A stretch of DNA of 64,000 nt from contig NZ_RCWL01000005.1 in the NCBI RefSeq assembly GCF_003991195.1, forward strand, positions 99,270 through 163,269, in the 5' to 3' direction. The notes beneath the pieces are model-generated. The model had not been told where the DNA came from. It did not search any database and saw only the letters and a program-made list of their open reading frames with translations. The DNA comes from Gynurincola endophyticus (lineage in GTDB: Bacteria > Bacteroidota > Bacteroidia > Chitinophagales > Chitinophagaceae). The number at the start of each line of letters is the position of its first letter. The first letter of the stretch is position 1. The position numbers and the translations under genes are program-made. Below, piece by piece: positions 44,114 through 52,963 of this stretch.

Positions 44114-44629
44114 ATGAGTCAATATAATAGCATTGGTAAATTAGTGGCCACTTTTGGTGTAAAAGGAGAAGTAATTTTATCTCATCGTCTGGGAGCAGAA
44201 ACTGATCTGCAAGGACTGGAAACTTTCTTTATAGAAAACAAAAAAGATGAGATGTTACCTTATTTTGTGGAATATACACGCGCTAAAAATGAGGAGGAGG
44301 TATATATAAAAATAGAAGGTATTGAGTCGAAAGAAGTAGCAGGTAAATTACTTCAGAAAACGGTATGGTTGAGCGAAGAAGATTTTCGTCAGTACGCAGA
44401 CGCTACCTCACCCATCTCATTCTTAGGCTATCATATTATTGATCAGGACGTTGATCTGGGTGAAATATTAGAGATTATTGAACAACCCCACCAGGTATTG
44501 TGCCGGATCGATCTTGAAGGAAATGAAGCGCTGATTCCACTGCATCAGGATACTTTATTGGAAATAGATCAGGACGAAAAGAGAATTTACGTTGAACTAC
44601 CCGACGGTTTACTGGATATTTATCGCTAA
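44114..44629 (+). CDS. rimM: Ribosome maturation factor RimM
   Basis: Assembly factor that binds the 30S head through uS19 and helps process 16S rRNA. The 171-aa protein has the N-terminal RimM domain (IGKLVATFGVKGEVILSHRLG, the GxxGEV motif) and a C-terminal PRC-barrel (SFLGYHIIDQDVDLGEILEIIEQPHQVLCRID...ALIPLHQDTLLEIDQDEKRIYVELPDGLLDIYR). It follows rpsP as in many genomes, but a terminator and a 375-base gap lie between them. dinB follows after 40 bases. Confidence 0.95.
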   Translation: MSQYNSIGKLVATFGVKGEVILSHRLGAETDLQGLETFFIENKKDEMLPYFVEYTRAKNEEEVYIKIEGIESKEVAGKLLQKTVWLSEEDFRQYADATSPISFLGYHIIDQDVDLGEILEIIEQPHQVLCRIDLEGNEALIPLHQDTLLEIDQDEKRIYVELPDGLLDIYR

Positions 44630-44669
44630 AATCTTTTGTTTGCTAGCCCATCCTCCAACTTACTAAACT

Positions 44670-45824
44670 ATGGCAGCAACAACACCACAGCGAATAATCG
44701 CACATTTTGACCTGGACGCATTTTTTGTGTCTGTAGAACGGCTGTTTAATCCGGCTTATATCGGTGTGCCGCTAATTGTAGGAGGTAAAGAAAGAGGTGT
44801 AGTGTCTACCTGTAGCTATGAAGCACGTCAATATGGAGTACACTCTGCAATGCCCATTCAACAGGCAAAAAGACTTTGCCCCAATGGTATCTTTATAGGT
44901 GGTAACAGAGCTGCTTACAGCCATTATTCACGTATGGTAACGCAGATTATTGCAGATAAAGCCCCGCTGTTTGAAAAAGCTTCTATCGATGAGTTCTATA
45001 TAGACCTAACCGGTATGGAAAGGTTTTTTGATCCTTTTCAATGGACAATCGACCTGCGTCAGCAAATTATCAATGAAACCAAACTGCCCATCAGTTTTGG
45101 AATGTCTACTAATAAAATGGTAGCAAAAATCGCTACCGATGCAGCTAAACCAAATGGGTATTTACAAGTGCCATTCGGAATGGAAAAAGAATTTCTTGCT
45201 CCATTGGCCGTCGGAAAAATTCCCGGAGTAGGTAAAAACACACAACAAACACTGGAATCTATCGGAATAAAAACTATTCGCCAGATAGCCGAAACCCCTG
45301 TTGCTTTGCTGGAAAAGGTAATCGGCAAATATGGTGTTGAATTATGGCACAAGGCACACGGAAAACATGAAGGCATTGTAGCTCCTTATCACGAAGCAAA
45401 ATCGATTTCAACCGAAAGAACTTTTGAAGAAAATGTGCTGGACCTCGATCGACTCATGGCTGAGCTCGTAACAATGACTGAACGGGTAGGCTATGAATTG
45501 CGCCAGGAAGATAAAATGGCCGGTTGCATCGCTGTTAAAATCCGCTACCCGAATTTTGATACAAATTCCAGACAAATAGCTGTACCTTACACTTGCTACG
45601 ACGATGAAATAATTCCTATAGCAAAAGAATTGTTTCATCAACTCTATAAAAAAAATCAACCCGTACGCCTGCTGGGAATCAGATTGAGTGAACTCACTAA
45701 TCATGCTCAACAAACTAACTTGTTCTACAATACCGAGAAAAAAACAGATCTCTATAAAGCGATCGATGACTTAAAAAATAAGTTCGGAAAACTGGCTGTA
45801 AAACGAGGAGGAGGTAAAAATTAA
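44670..45824 (+). CDS. dinB: DNA polymerase IV (Y family)
   Basis: Low-fidelity translesion polymerase. The 384-aa protein shows the metal-binding FDLDAFFVSVE (Asp14, Asp16) and ASIDEFYIDLTG (Asp107, Glu108), the steric-gate Phe in that first motif, the helix-hairpin-helix KIPGVGKNTQQTLESIGI, and the little-finger domain. Near the C-terminus QTNLF (about residue 350) fits a sliding-clamp-binding QxxLF motif. It lies 40 bases behind rimM with no terminator between them, so cotranscription is possible. No LexA box was recognised. Confidence 0.95.
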   Translation: MAATTPQRIIAHFDLDAFFVSVERLFNPAYIGVPLIVGGKERGVVSTCSYEARQYGVHSAMPIQQAKRLCPNGIFIGGNRAAYSHYSRMVTQIIADKAPLFEKASIDEFYIDLTGMERFFDPFQWTIDLRQQIINETKLPISFGMSTNKMVAKIATDAAKPNGYLQVPFGMEKEFLAPLAVGKIPGVGKNTQQTLESIGIKTIRQIAETPVALLEKVIGKYGVELWHKAHGKHEGIVAPYHEAKSISTERTFEENVLDLDRLMAELVTMTERVGYELRQEDKMAGCIAVKIRYPNFDTNSRQIAVPYTCYDDEIIPIAKELFHQLYKKNQPVRLLGIRLSELTNHAQQTNLFYNTEKKTDLYKAIDDLKNKFGKLAVKRGGGKN

Positions 45825-45895
45825 CCCAAAAGTTAAAAAAAAGCCTAAATCAACCGGAAAAGATAAAATAGTCTACTAAAATTGTAGGGAATTGT

Positions 45896-45903
45896 TATAT
45901 TTG
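45896..45903 (+). promoter_or_regulatory. -7 element for the peroxiredoxin gene
   Basis: TATATTTG, 38 bases before the ATG; -33 element not convincing. Confidence 0.5.
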
Positions 45904-45941
45904 ACATCTAAATCTTTCAAGAACAAAATAAACTTACCATT

Positions 45942-46580
45942 ATGAGTTTACGTTTAGGCGATATTGCTCCCAATTTTAAAGCAAAAACCACCATTGGTGA
46001 AATTGATTTTTATGAATTTTTAGGAGATAGCTGGGGGATATTATTTTCTCACCCGGCCGACTACACCCCTGTTTGTACAACAGAATTGGGCAAAACTGCA
46101 TTATTGCAAGAGGAATTTGCCAAACGTAATGTGAAAGTATTAGCAGTGAGTGTTGATCAGTTAGAACATCATCACGGATGGGTGAAAGACATTAACGAAA
46201 CACAAAATTGTACAGTCGGATTTCCGATTATTGCTGACGAAGATCGTAACGTGGCCACTTTGTACGATATGATTCATCCAAATGCATCTGTAACAGCTAC
46301 TGTGAGATCATTATTTGTGATCGGGCCAGATAAAAAGGTAAAACTTACTATTACTTATCCCGCATCAACCGGAAGAAACTTCTATGAAGTATTACGTGTA
46401 GTAGATTCTTTACAGTTAACTGCTGATTATAGTGTGGCTACGCCGGCAGACTGGAAACACGGTGAAAAAGTAATCGTAGTACCTGCAGTTTCTACGGAGG
46501 AAGCAGAAAAAAAGTTTCCCAAGGGTTTAGAAATCGTTAAACCCTACCTGAGATATACACCTCAGCCGAATATTGATTAA
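45942..46580 (+). CDS. 1-Cys (Prx6-type) peroxiredoxin
   Basis: Thiol peroxidase that reduces H2O2 and organic hydroperoxides. The 212-aa protein has the peroxidatic Cys45 in HPADYTPVCTTELG and the Prx6-type length and tail (ADWKHGEKVIVVPAVSTEEAEKKFPKGLEIVKPYLRYTPQP). No other conserved Cys in a resolving position is obvious (Cys residue in TQNCTVGF is not the resolving site of 2-Cys enzymes), so an external thiol is probably needed; bacillithiol, indicated by bshA in this window, is a candidate. Single-gene unit with a strong terminator. Confidence 0.93.
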   Translation: MSLRLGDIAPNFKAKTTIGEIDFYEFLGDSWGILFSHPADYTPVCTTELGKTALLQEEFAKRNVKVLAVSVDQLEHHHGWVKDINETQNCTVGFPIIADEDRNVATLYDMIHPNASVTATVRSLFVIGPDKKVKLTITYPASTGRNFYEVLRVVDSLQLTADYSVATPADWKHGEKVIVVPAVSTEEAEKKFPKGLEIVKPYLRYTPQPNID

Positions 46581-46608
46581 GAATTGTCTTCATCATAAAT
46601 TGGTACTC

Positions 46609-46645
46609 AAAAACCTCTTTGTAAATTTTACAAAGAGGTTTTTTT
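46609..46645 (+). terminator. Terminator after the peroxiredoxin gene
   Basis: AAAACCTCTTTGTAAA and TTTACAAAGAGGTTTT form a long stem with a minimal loop, followed by more T; nearly symmetrical. Confidence 0.93.
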
Positions 46646-46735
46646 ATAGAGGAAGGTGTTCACCGCTGCCTCTATACCCTATTTTAACGTTGCAGGTTTT
46701 ACCGCTAATGCTTATCTTAAAGCAAACTAATTTTT

Positions 46736-48007
46736 ATGCGACTGATTGCTTTATTACTGATTTGCATTGCACCTGTTGTAGTGTTTTCGCAACGAACTGT
46801 TATTCATTGCGGTAAATTAATTGACGTAGAAAAAGGAACTGTTTTAAATAAACAGACAATCGTTGTAGACGGAACTAAAATTGTTTCTGTTGAAAACGGT
46901 TTTACAAAACCTCTTTCAACCGATAAACTCATTGATTTAAGTGATAAAACCGTTATGCCCGGATTAATGGATAGCCATGTGCATTTAGAGAGTGAAACTT
47001 CGCCTAACAATTATTCTCAACGATTTACCCGTAACGTTGCTGATATTGCTTTTACTTCGACTATCTATGCCCGTGAAACACTGAAAGCTGGTTTTACCAG
47101 TGTAAGAGATCTTGGAGGTAATGGTGTAAATACTTCATTGAGAGATGCTATTAACAGTAAAGTAATCGTAGGGCCTCGTGTATATAGTGCCGGAAAATCA
47201 ATTGCAACCACCGGAGGACACGCAGATCCTACCAACGGAGTAAGAAAAGATCTGATGGGTGACCCGGGGCCGGAAGCAGGTGTAATTAACGGAATAAGTG
47301 ATGCACGTAAAGCTGTTCGTCAAAGATATAAAGAAGGTGTGGATGTTATTAAAATTACGGCATCTGGTGGCGTATTGTCTGTGGCAAAAAGTGGTGAAAA
47401 CCCTCAGTTTATGGAGGATGAATTAGAGGAAATTATTAAAACAGCCAATGATTATGGCTTGAAAGTAGCTGCCCATTGCCATGGTACCGAAGCTATGCTA
47501 AGAGCAGTAAGAGCAGGCGTACATTCTATTGAACACGGCACTTATATGACTCCTGAAGTAATGGATCTGATGAAGCAAAAAGGTACTTATTATGTTCCTA
47601 CTATTACTGCAGGTAAGTCAGTTGCAGACTCCTCTAAAATTCCTAACTATTATCCTCCCCTTGTTCAGCCGAAAGCTGCTACCATCGGCCCGAAAATTCA
47701 ATCAACTTTTGCGGCTGCTTATAAAGCTGGTGTTAAAATTGCTTTCGGTACGGATGCCGGCGTGTATAAACACGGCAAAAACTGGTTAGAGTTTGTATAC
47801 ATGGTAGAAGCCGGAATGCCGGCAATGGAAGCCATTCAATCTGCTACCATAGAGGCGGCAAAACTGATTGGTAACTGGGAAGAGCTGGGAAGTATTAAAA
47901 CCGGAAAAATTGCTGACATTATTGCCGTAGATGGTGATCCGATAAAAGATATTCAGTCAATGGGAAAAGTGAAGTTTGTAATGAAAGCCGGAGTGCAGTA
48001 TTTTTAA
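46736..48007 (+). CDS. Exported metal-dependent amidohydrolase (imidazolonepropionase-like)
   Basis: A 423-aa amidohydrolase-superfamily enzyme with a signal peptide (MRLIALLLICIAPVVVFSQ), so it acts in the periplasm or at the surface. Metal-site motifs: PGLMDSHVHLE (HxH), DVIKITASGGVLS (the Lys is the candidate carbamylated ligand), VAAHCHGTEA, SIEHGTYM and FGTDAGVYKHG (Asp ligand). This set matches the exported prolidase/Xaa-Arg dipeptidase-like branch often annotated only as amidohydrolase family protein; hydrolysis of short Pro- or Arg-containing peptides is plausible but unproven. It has its own start region after the peroxiredoxin terminator. Confidence 0.88.
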   Translation: MRLIALLLICIAPVVVFSQRTVIHCGKLIDVEKGTVLNKQTIVVDGTKIVSVENGFTKPLSTDKLIDLSDKTVMPGLMDSHVHLESETSPNNYSQRFTRNVADIAFTSTIYARETLKAGFTSVRDLGGNGVNTSLRDAINSKVIVGPRVYSAGKSIATTGGHADPTNGVRKDLMGDPGPEAGVINGISDARKAVRQRYKEGVDVIKITASGGVLSVAKSGENPQFMEDELEEIIKTANDYGLKVAAHCHGTEAMLRAVRAGVHSIEHGTYMTPEVMDLMKQKGTYYVPTITAGKSVADSSKIPNYYPPLVQPKAATIGPKIQSTFAAAYKAGVKIAFGTDAGVYKHGKNWLEFVYMVEAGMPAMEAIQSATIEAAKLIGNWEELGSIKTGKIADIIAVDGDPIKDIQSMGKVKFVMKAGVQYF

Positions 48008-48276
48008 TGATGATCAATTGAATACATATAACGTGTATGTATATTTGTTTTAATGATTTTTTTTCTGTATCTTATTAGTATAGGGTGTTGTATTTTTAAC
48101 GTGAATACAACCATGCACAAATTAAGTTGTTCAGCAGATTTCGCAGAAAGCATCATTTAATCTATATGACCACTTATGCGCGTACATCAGCGAAGAAATT
48201 TCTCCTGTCAAACGAAGGAGAGTAGTAACAAGCCGAAGGCTGAAGAATATTGATGACAGATTTAATATAATTATAA

Positions 48277-48307
48277 AAAATAAGTCCGGTATTACCGGAC
48301 TTATTTT
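48277..48307. terminator. Bidirectional terminator overlapping the rluA-type gene end
   Basis: AAAATAAGTCCGGT pairs with ACCGGACTTATTTT around ATT. The right arm includes the stop codon of the minus-strand pseudouridine synthase gene. Confidence 0.85.
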
Positions 48308-49011
48308 CTCATCTGTTGTAAACAGGCGCGTATATCTTTTGGCGCTTCTGCTATTATTTCGATTTGCTGTGATTGAAAAGTAAATACGATTCTTTCTGCA
48401 TGTAAGGCCAATCTGCTCAAAATAGGCCGCTCATTTTCCTCATGCTTGGAAAGCTTATAATTACGCTTGAAAGCAGATACAAATAATGGATTACCGTCCC
48501 CATACACTTCATCGCATACCAATGGATGGCCGAGGTATTTCATATGCACACGGATCTGGTGGGTTCTACCTGTATGAATCTGAAATTCCATAAAGGTATA
48601 TTTACCGAATCTTTCTTTTACCGTGTAATCAGTATGTGAATGTTTTCCTTTTCTCATCACCGTCATAACACCCTTTTTGGTAGGGTGTTCGTCGAGATAT
48701 ACTTCTATAGATCCTTGTTCATTTAATACGTCACCTAATACTAATCCTGTATAATATTTTTCAACAGTTCTGTCTAAGAATAATTTAGAAAGTTCTTTGT
48801 GCGTAGCTTCATCTTTTGCGAACAGAATCACACCGCTGGTGTCTCTGTCAAGCCGATGAATTACAAAGATTTGCTGATATTTTTCCAACAGGTATTGCTT
48901 TAATGAAAGTTCCTTTCCTTCACGGTCGGGAATACTGAGCATACCTGCAGGTTTATTGATTGCAATAAGATAATCGTTTTCAAATAATACTTCCGGTTGT
49001 TGCTTAGCCAC
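48301..49011 (-). CDS. RluA-family pseudouridine synthase
   Basis: Isomerises uridines in rRNA or tRNA. The 236-aa protein has the catalytic motif VIHRLDRDTSGVILFAKDE (catalytic Asp in HRLDRDTSG), the LNKPAGML-like start region (AINKPAGMLSIPDREG) and HTGRTHQIRVHMKYLGHPLVCDEVYG. It lacks an S4 domain, so it is of the short RluA/TruC/RluE-like type and the exact target site cannot be assigned. Its start overlaps the end of the RluB-type gene by 8 bases, indicating translational coupling in the rlmN operon. Confidence 0.9.
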   Translation of the reverse strand: MAKQQPEVLFENDYLIAINKPAGMLSIPDREGKELSLKQYLLEKYQQIFVIHRLDRDTSGVILFAKDEATHKELSKLFLDRTVEKYYTGLVLGDVLNEQGSIEVYLDEHPTKKGVMTVMRKGKHSHTDYTVKERFGKYTFMEFQIHTGRTHQIRVHMKYLGHPLVCDEVYGDGNPLFVSAFKRNYKLSKHEENERPILSRLALHAERIVFTFQSQQIEIIAEAPKDIRACLQQMRK

Positions 49012-50377
49012 GGGTCGATTTGTTTTTTGAATAAGACTTGTTCAGGAATTTTAATAATCTGACTTCTTTTTCATTTAAGAAACGCCATTTACCACGATCT
49101 ACGTTTTTCTTTGTAAGATCTGCGTACATTACGCGGTCAAGGTTTCTGACGTCGTATCCAAGGTGTTCAAAAATTCTTCTTACAATTCTGTTTTTACCAC
49201 TGTGGATTTCGATACCAATAACAGATTTGTCTTTCGGATCAGGATATCCCAAAGCATCCGGAGCAATAAATCCATCTTCAAGGGTTACCCCACCGATCAG
49301 TTTATCAAAGTCTGCTTTTGTAAGCGCTTTGTCTAATCGCACCTCATAAATTTTCTTTACCTCATAACTTGGGTGAGAAAGTTTTTGAGATAATTCGCCG
49401 TCGTTGGTTAATAAAAGTACACCTGTTGTATTTCTGTCTAGGCGACCAATCGGATAAATTCTTTCAGTTGTAGCATTTTTAACAATGTCTAATACTGTTT
49501 TTCTACCTTGAGGATCATCGGTAGTAGTAATATAATCTTTAGGTTTATTCAATAAAATGTAAACCAGATTTTTTCTGGCCATCAGTTTTTTACCGTTGAA
49601 CTTTATTTCGTCTTTTTCTGTTACTTTAAAGCCCGGCTCTAATATCACTTCTCCGTTTACCTGTACCTTACCTTCTTTTACAATATCAGCAGCATCTCTG
49701 CGTGAACTGACACCGGCATGTGCTAAGAATTTATTTAAAGGAATTGGTTCGTTAATTGGTTTTGCTTTAAAATTAGGCGCTTCAATAAGAGAGTCTTTGC
49801 TTCTTGACTCATATTCTTTACCTCTCACTTCTCTTTTACGGTCATCATAAGTCTTGCCGAAGCGTTTGTCTTCTTTCTTATAACTATCTCTTGTATTAGA
49901 GCGCTCTTTGCCTTTACCGAATGAGCGTTCTGTTTTTTCGCCTCTGAATGGACGTGCAGTATCCTGACGGTCTGATCTTTCTTTTTTGAAAGCATCGTCT
50001 CTGTTATTATCCTTAAAAGAAGAACGTGAAGTATTTCCTTTTTTGTTATACGGGCGTGTTTCTTTATCGGTTTTGTAGGGGCGCTCTGCGCGATTCTGGT
50101 CGTCTTTTTTATAAGGACGTCCGGTTTTCTTTTTTCCGAAAGAAGGTCTTTCGTCAGCATTCTCGCGGAATTGTGCTGATTTTTTTGATTCGAAAACTTT
50201 TTTAGGAGCGGCAGGATCTTGCGCTTTCAGTCCGGCTCTTTCTCTTTTCTTTTGTTCGAAGAATGCATTTTTTTCTTCGCGGGCCTGCTTTTTCTCCTGG
50301 CGGATTTTCTCTTTTAATTTAGCGCCGGTTTCTTTTTTGTGTACAAAACGATCGAAACCGCCTTTTTTTGAACTCAT
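49004..50377 (-). CDS. RluB/RsuA-family pseudouridine synthase with long charged N-terminal region
   Basis: With the start at 50377 (MSSKKGGFDRFVHKK) the protein has 457 aa. Residues 1 to about 210 are low-complexity and highly charged (Lys, Arg, Glu, Asp with scattered Phe/Tyr/Ser), most likely disordered and RNA-binding. Then come an S4 domain (PLNKFLAHAGVSSRRDAADIVKEGKVQVNG) and the catalytic domain with YPIGRLDRNTTGVLLLTNDGELSQKLSHPS (catalytic Asp in GRLD) and KNRIVRRIFEHLGYDV. It probably modifies 23S rRNA near U2605 like RluB. Middle gene of the rlmN-rluB-rluA unit. Confidence 0.9.
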   Translation of the reverse strand: MSSKKGGFDRFVHKKETGAKLKEKIRQEKKQAREEKNAFFEQKKRERAGLKAQDPAAPKKVFESKKSAQFRENADERPSFGKKKTGRPYKKDDQNRAERPYKTDKETRPYNKKGNTSRSSFKDNNRDDAFKKERSDRQDTARPFRGEKTERSFGKGKERSNTRDSYKKEDKRFGKTYDDRKREVRGKEYESRSKDSLIEAPNFKAKPINEPIPLNKFLAHAGVSSRRDAADIVKEGKVQVNGEVILEPGFKVTEKDEIKFNGKKLMARKNLVYILLNKPKDYITTTDDPQGRKTVLDIVKNATTERIYPIGRLDRNTTGVLLLTNDGELSQKLSHPSYEVKKIYEVRLDKALTKADFDKLIGGVTLEDGFIAPDALGYPDPKDKSVIGIEIHSGKNRIVRRIFEHLGYDVRNLDRVMYADLTKKNVDRGKWRFLNEKEVRLLKFLNKSYSKNKSTRG

Positions 50378-50415
50378 AAATAAAATTTTGCTGTTTTTCA
50401 ACAGTAGTGATATAA

Positions 50416-51465
50416 TTAAATAGTTGTCAGATCCTTATTCGCCAATTGTCCGCAAGCTGCATCAATGTCTTTTCCGCGGCTTCTTCTTAAACGGGCGTTT
50501 ACTTTATTTTTTTCTAAATAAGCCATGAACTGGTCAACTACAGGCTCTAAAGGTTTTTTGAAGGTAGCCATTTCAATCGGGTTGTATTCGATGATATTCA
50601 CCAAATCGGCTGGTACTTGTCTGTAAACCTTGATAAGGTCGTCGGCATCTGCCAAACTTTCGTTGAAGTTCTGGAATAAAATATATTCTAAAGTGATTTC
50701 ACTTTTCGTTTGTTTATAGAAATAATTTAGTGCACTGATCAACTCTTTCAGGTTATTGCTTTCGTTGATTGGCATGATTTCATTTCTTTTCTGGTCGTTA
50801 GCAGCATGTAATGATAAGGCTAATTTGAATTTTACTTTATCATCACCAAGTTGACGGATCATTTTGGCTACTCCGGCAGTAGAAACAGTGATCCTGCGGG
50901 GTGACATTCCCAAACCGTCGGGAGAGGTGATCTTCTCAATGGCCTTCATCATGTTTTTATAGTTGAGTAACGGTTCACCCATTCCCATAAAAACAATGTT
51001 GGTCAGCTTTTGCTGGTAAGTTTCTTCGCTTTGACGGTTAATTAATACCACTTCGTCGTAAATCTCATCATGGTTGAGGTTTCTTTTTCTTGCCATATAG
51101 CCGGTTGCACAAAACTTACAGCTTAATGAACAACCAATCTGTGAAGAAACACAGGCTGTTTTTCTTTCGTCTGTAGGTATTAAAACACCTTCAACTAAAT
51201 GACCTTCAACTGTTTGGAAACGAGATTTAATGGTGCCGTCATTGGAATGCTGGGTGGTGTTTACAGCAAGAGCAGGTAAGGTGAATTTTTCACTTAACTG
51301 AGCTCTCAGCTCCTTGCCCAGATTGGTCATTTCATCAAAACTATGGGCATGTTTTTTCCAAAGCCATTCATATACCTGCCTGGCTCTGAACTTTTTCTCT
51401 CCCATTTCAGCGAAAAGTTCCTCTAGCTCGCTGAGCGCTAAATGTCTGATATTCGGCTTCACCAT
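50416..51465 (-). CDS. rlmN: 23S rRNA (adenine2503-C2)/tRNA methyltransferase RlmN
   Basis: Radical-SAM enzyme that methylates C2 of A2503 in 23S rRNA and A37 in some tRNAs. The 349-aa protein contains the [4Fe-4S] cluster Cys112, Cys116, Cys119 (GCSLSCKFCATG), the two catalytic cysteines of the family (Cys105 before the cluster and Cys338 in DAACGQL), and the N-terminal accessory domain (KFRARQVYEWLWKKHAHSFDEMT). VFMGMGEPLLNY is the GGE-like SAM motif. First gene of a minus-strand rRNA modification operon, with a -7 element four bases before its start. Confidence 0.96.
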   Translation of the reverse strand: MVKPNIRHLALSELEELFAEMGEKKFRARQVYEWLWKKHAHSFDEMTNLGKELRAQLSEKFTLPALAVNTTQHSNDGTIKSRFQTVEGHLVEGVLIPTDERKTACVSSQIGCSLSCKFCATGYMARKRNLNHDEIYDEVVLINRQSEETYQQKLTNIVFMGMGEPLLNYKNMMKAIEKITSPDGLGMSPRRITVSTAGVAKMIRQLGDDKVKFKLALSLHAANDQKRNEIMPINESNNLKELISALNYFYKQTKSEITLEYILFQNFNESLADADDLIKVYRQVPADLVNIIEYNPIEMATFKKPLEPVVDQFMAYLEKNKVNARLRRSRGKDIDAACGQLANKDLTTI

Positions 51466-51469
51466 CCTG

Positions 51470-51477
51470 CAAAGATA
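51470..51477 (-). promoter_or_regulatory. -7 element immediately before rlmN
   Basis: Minus-strand TATCTTTG, then CAGG and the ATG. The four-base gap suggests a leaderless mRNA for the rlmN operon. Confidence 0.55.
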
Positions 51478-51571
51478 TTTGGATATTTATGGATTTACAG
51501 TTTCTTTTTCTCAAGAATGGTATATTGCACCATAATTTAACAAATTAACTATCAACTTAGCGATTGTTGCC

Positions 51572-52774
51572 ATGGAAAAAGCTTACGTAATAGATGCATT
51601 AAGAACCCCGATAGGAAAGTATGGTGGTAAATTGAGCGGAGTGCGTCCTGATGATTTATTAGCACATGTGATACTGCATTTGATGAAAAGAAATTCTTCT
51701 GTAAACCCGCAACTCATTGAAGATGTGATTGCTGGCGCTGCTAATCAGGCCGGAGAAGATAACCGTAATGTTGCCAGAATGGCTGCTTTGCTGGCCGGAT
51801 TGCCTGTAACTGTAGGTGGAAATACTGTTAACAGGCTTTGTGCTTCAGGTTTACAAGCAATTATGGATGCTTCACGCGCCATTATGTGTGGCGAAGGTGA
51901 TTTTTATATCGCCGGTGGAGTAGAGAGTATGACCCGTGCGCCATTTGTGATGCCAAAGGCTTCAGGTGCCTGGAGCCGTCAACCGGAAATTCATGATACT
52001 ACCATGGGTTGGAGGTTTATCAACCCTAAGTTATCAGCCTTATATCCACCCTATACGATGGGAGAAACAGCGGAGAACGTTGCTGCTAAATGGAATATTA
52101 CCCGCGAAGCGCAGGACCAGTTTGCTGTTAACACACAAGAAAAATATCAGGCAGCTTTTAAGGCCGGAAAGTTCAATGATGAAATTGTTCCTTTTGAACT
52201 GATGAATGAAAAGAAGGAAAAAGTGCTGTTTTCTGAAGATGAGCATCCGCGTTTAAGTGCTCTCGAAAAATTAGCTCAGTTAAAGCCTGCTTTTAAAATA
52301 AATGGTACGGTAACAGCGGGTAACAGTTCAGGTATTAATGATGGCGCCGCAGCGGTGTTACTGGCAAGCGGTAAAGCCGTGGAACAATACGGATTAAAAC
52401 CTTTGGGTAAAATTATATCAATGGCAATTGCGGGAGTTGATCCTGCCATTATGGGAATCGGTCCTGTGCCGGCTACTCAGAAAGCTTTGCAGCGCGCAGG
52501 TTTAACTGTGAACGATATTGGATTGTTTGAATTGAATGAAGCATTTGCCAGTCAGAGTATAGCCTGTATCCAGGATCTGGGTATTGATGAAAAGAAAGTA
52601 AACGTAAATGGTGGTGCCATCGCTTTAGGACATCCGTTAGGGGCGTCCGGAGCCAGAATATCAGCTACTTTATTACACGAAATGAAACGCAGAGGAGTAA
52701 AGTACGGAGTAGCAACCATGTGTATAGGGGTAGGTCAGGGCGCTGCGATTGTTTATGAGAATACTTATGTATAG
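51572..52774 (+). CDS. Acetyl-CoA C-acyltransferase (thiolase)
   Basis: Degradative-type thiolase cleaving 3-ketoacyl-CoA (or forming acetoacetyl-CoA). The 400-aa protein has the acyl-accepting Cys90 (NRLCASGLQAI), the catalytic His354 (GHPLGASGAR) and the second catalytic Cys384 (CIGVGQGAA). N-terminal DALRTPIGKYGGKLSGVRPDDLLAHV and the 400-aa length resemble PcaF/PaaJ-type enzymes as well as FadA; the pathway (fatty acid, phenylacetate or adipate type) is not evident as no other beta-oxidation genes are adjacent. Single-gene unit. Confidence 0.92.
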   Translation: MEKAYVIDALRTPIGKYGGKLSGVRPDDLLAHVILHLMKRNSSVNPQLIEDVIAGAANQAGEDNRNVARMAALLAGLPVTVGGNTVNRLCASGLQAIMDASRAIMCGEGDFYIAGGVESMTRAPFVMPKASGAWSRQPEIHDTTMGWRFINPKLSALYPPYTMGETAENVAAKWNITREAQDQFAVNTQEKYQAAFKAGKFNDEIVPFELMNEKKEKVLFSEDEHPRLSALEKLAQLKPAFKINGTVTAGNSSGINDGAAAVLLASGKAVEQYGLKPLGKIISMAIAGVDPAIMGIGPVPATQKALQRAGLTVNDIGLFELNEAFASQSIACIQDLGIDEKKVNVNGGAIALGHPLGASGARISATLLHEMKRRGVKYGVATMCIGVGQGAAIVYENTYV

Positions 52775-52775
52775 T

Positions 52776-52876
52776 TGAAAATTGAAAGTTGAAAACAGCT
52801 ACACAGTTATTGAAATCCGATTATTTTAGATTCACTAAAAGACACTGGTACTGCATTTTACATTTTCAATTATCAG
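52776..52876. repeat. Low-complexity repeat arms after the thiolase gene
   Basis: A unit of the type GTTGAAAATTGAAAGTTGAA (52776-52797) is partly mirrored by ATTTTCAATTATC (52861-52873). Same style as the repeats at 2153-2281 and 26912-26930. Confidence 0.45.
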
Positions 52877-52887
52877 TTTTATATAAT

Positions 52888-52913
52888 AAAAGCTAACCCG
52901 CCGGTTAGCTTTT
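52888..52913. terminator. Terminator after the thiolase gene
   Basis: AAAAGCTAACC/GGTTAGCTTTT with loop CGCC; can serve the convergent lipoprotein gene as well. Confidence 0.9.
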
Positions 52914-52963
52914 ATTTATAAATTTATTGGTAAACTACAAAAATAGCTGAACATCATTTAGAG

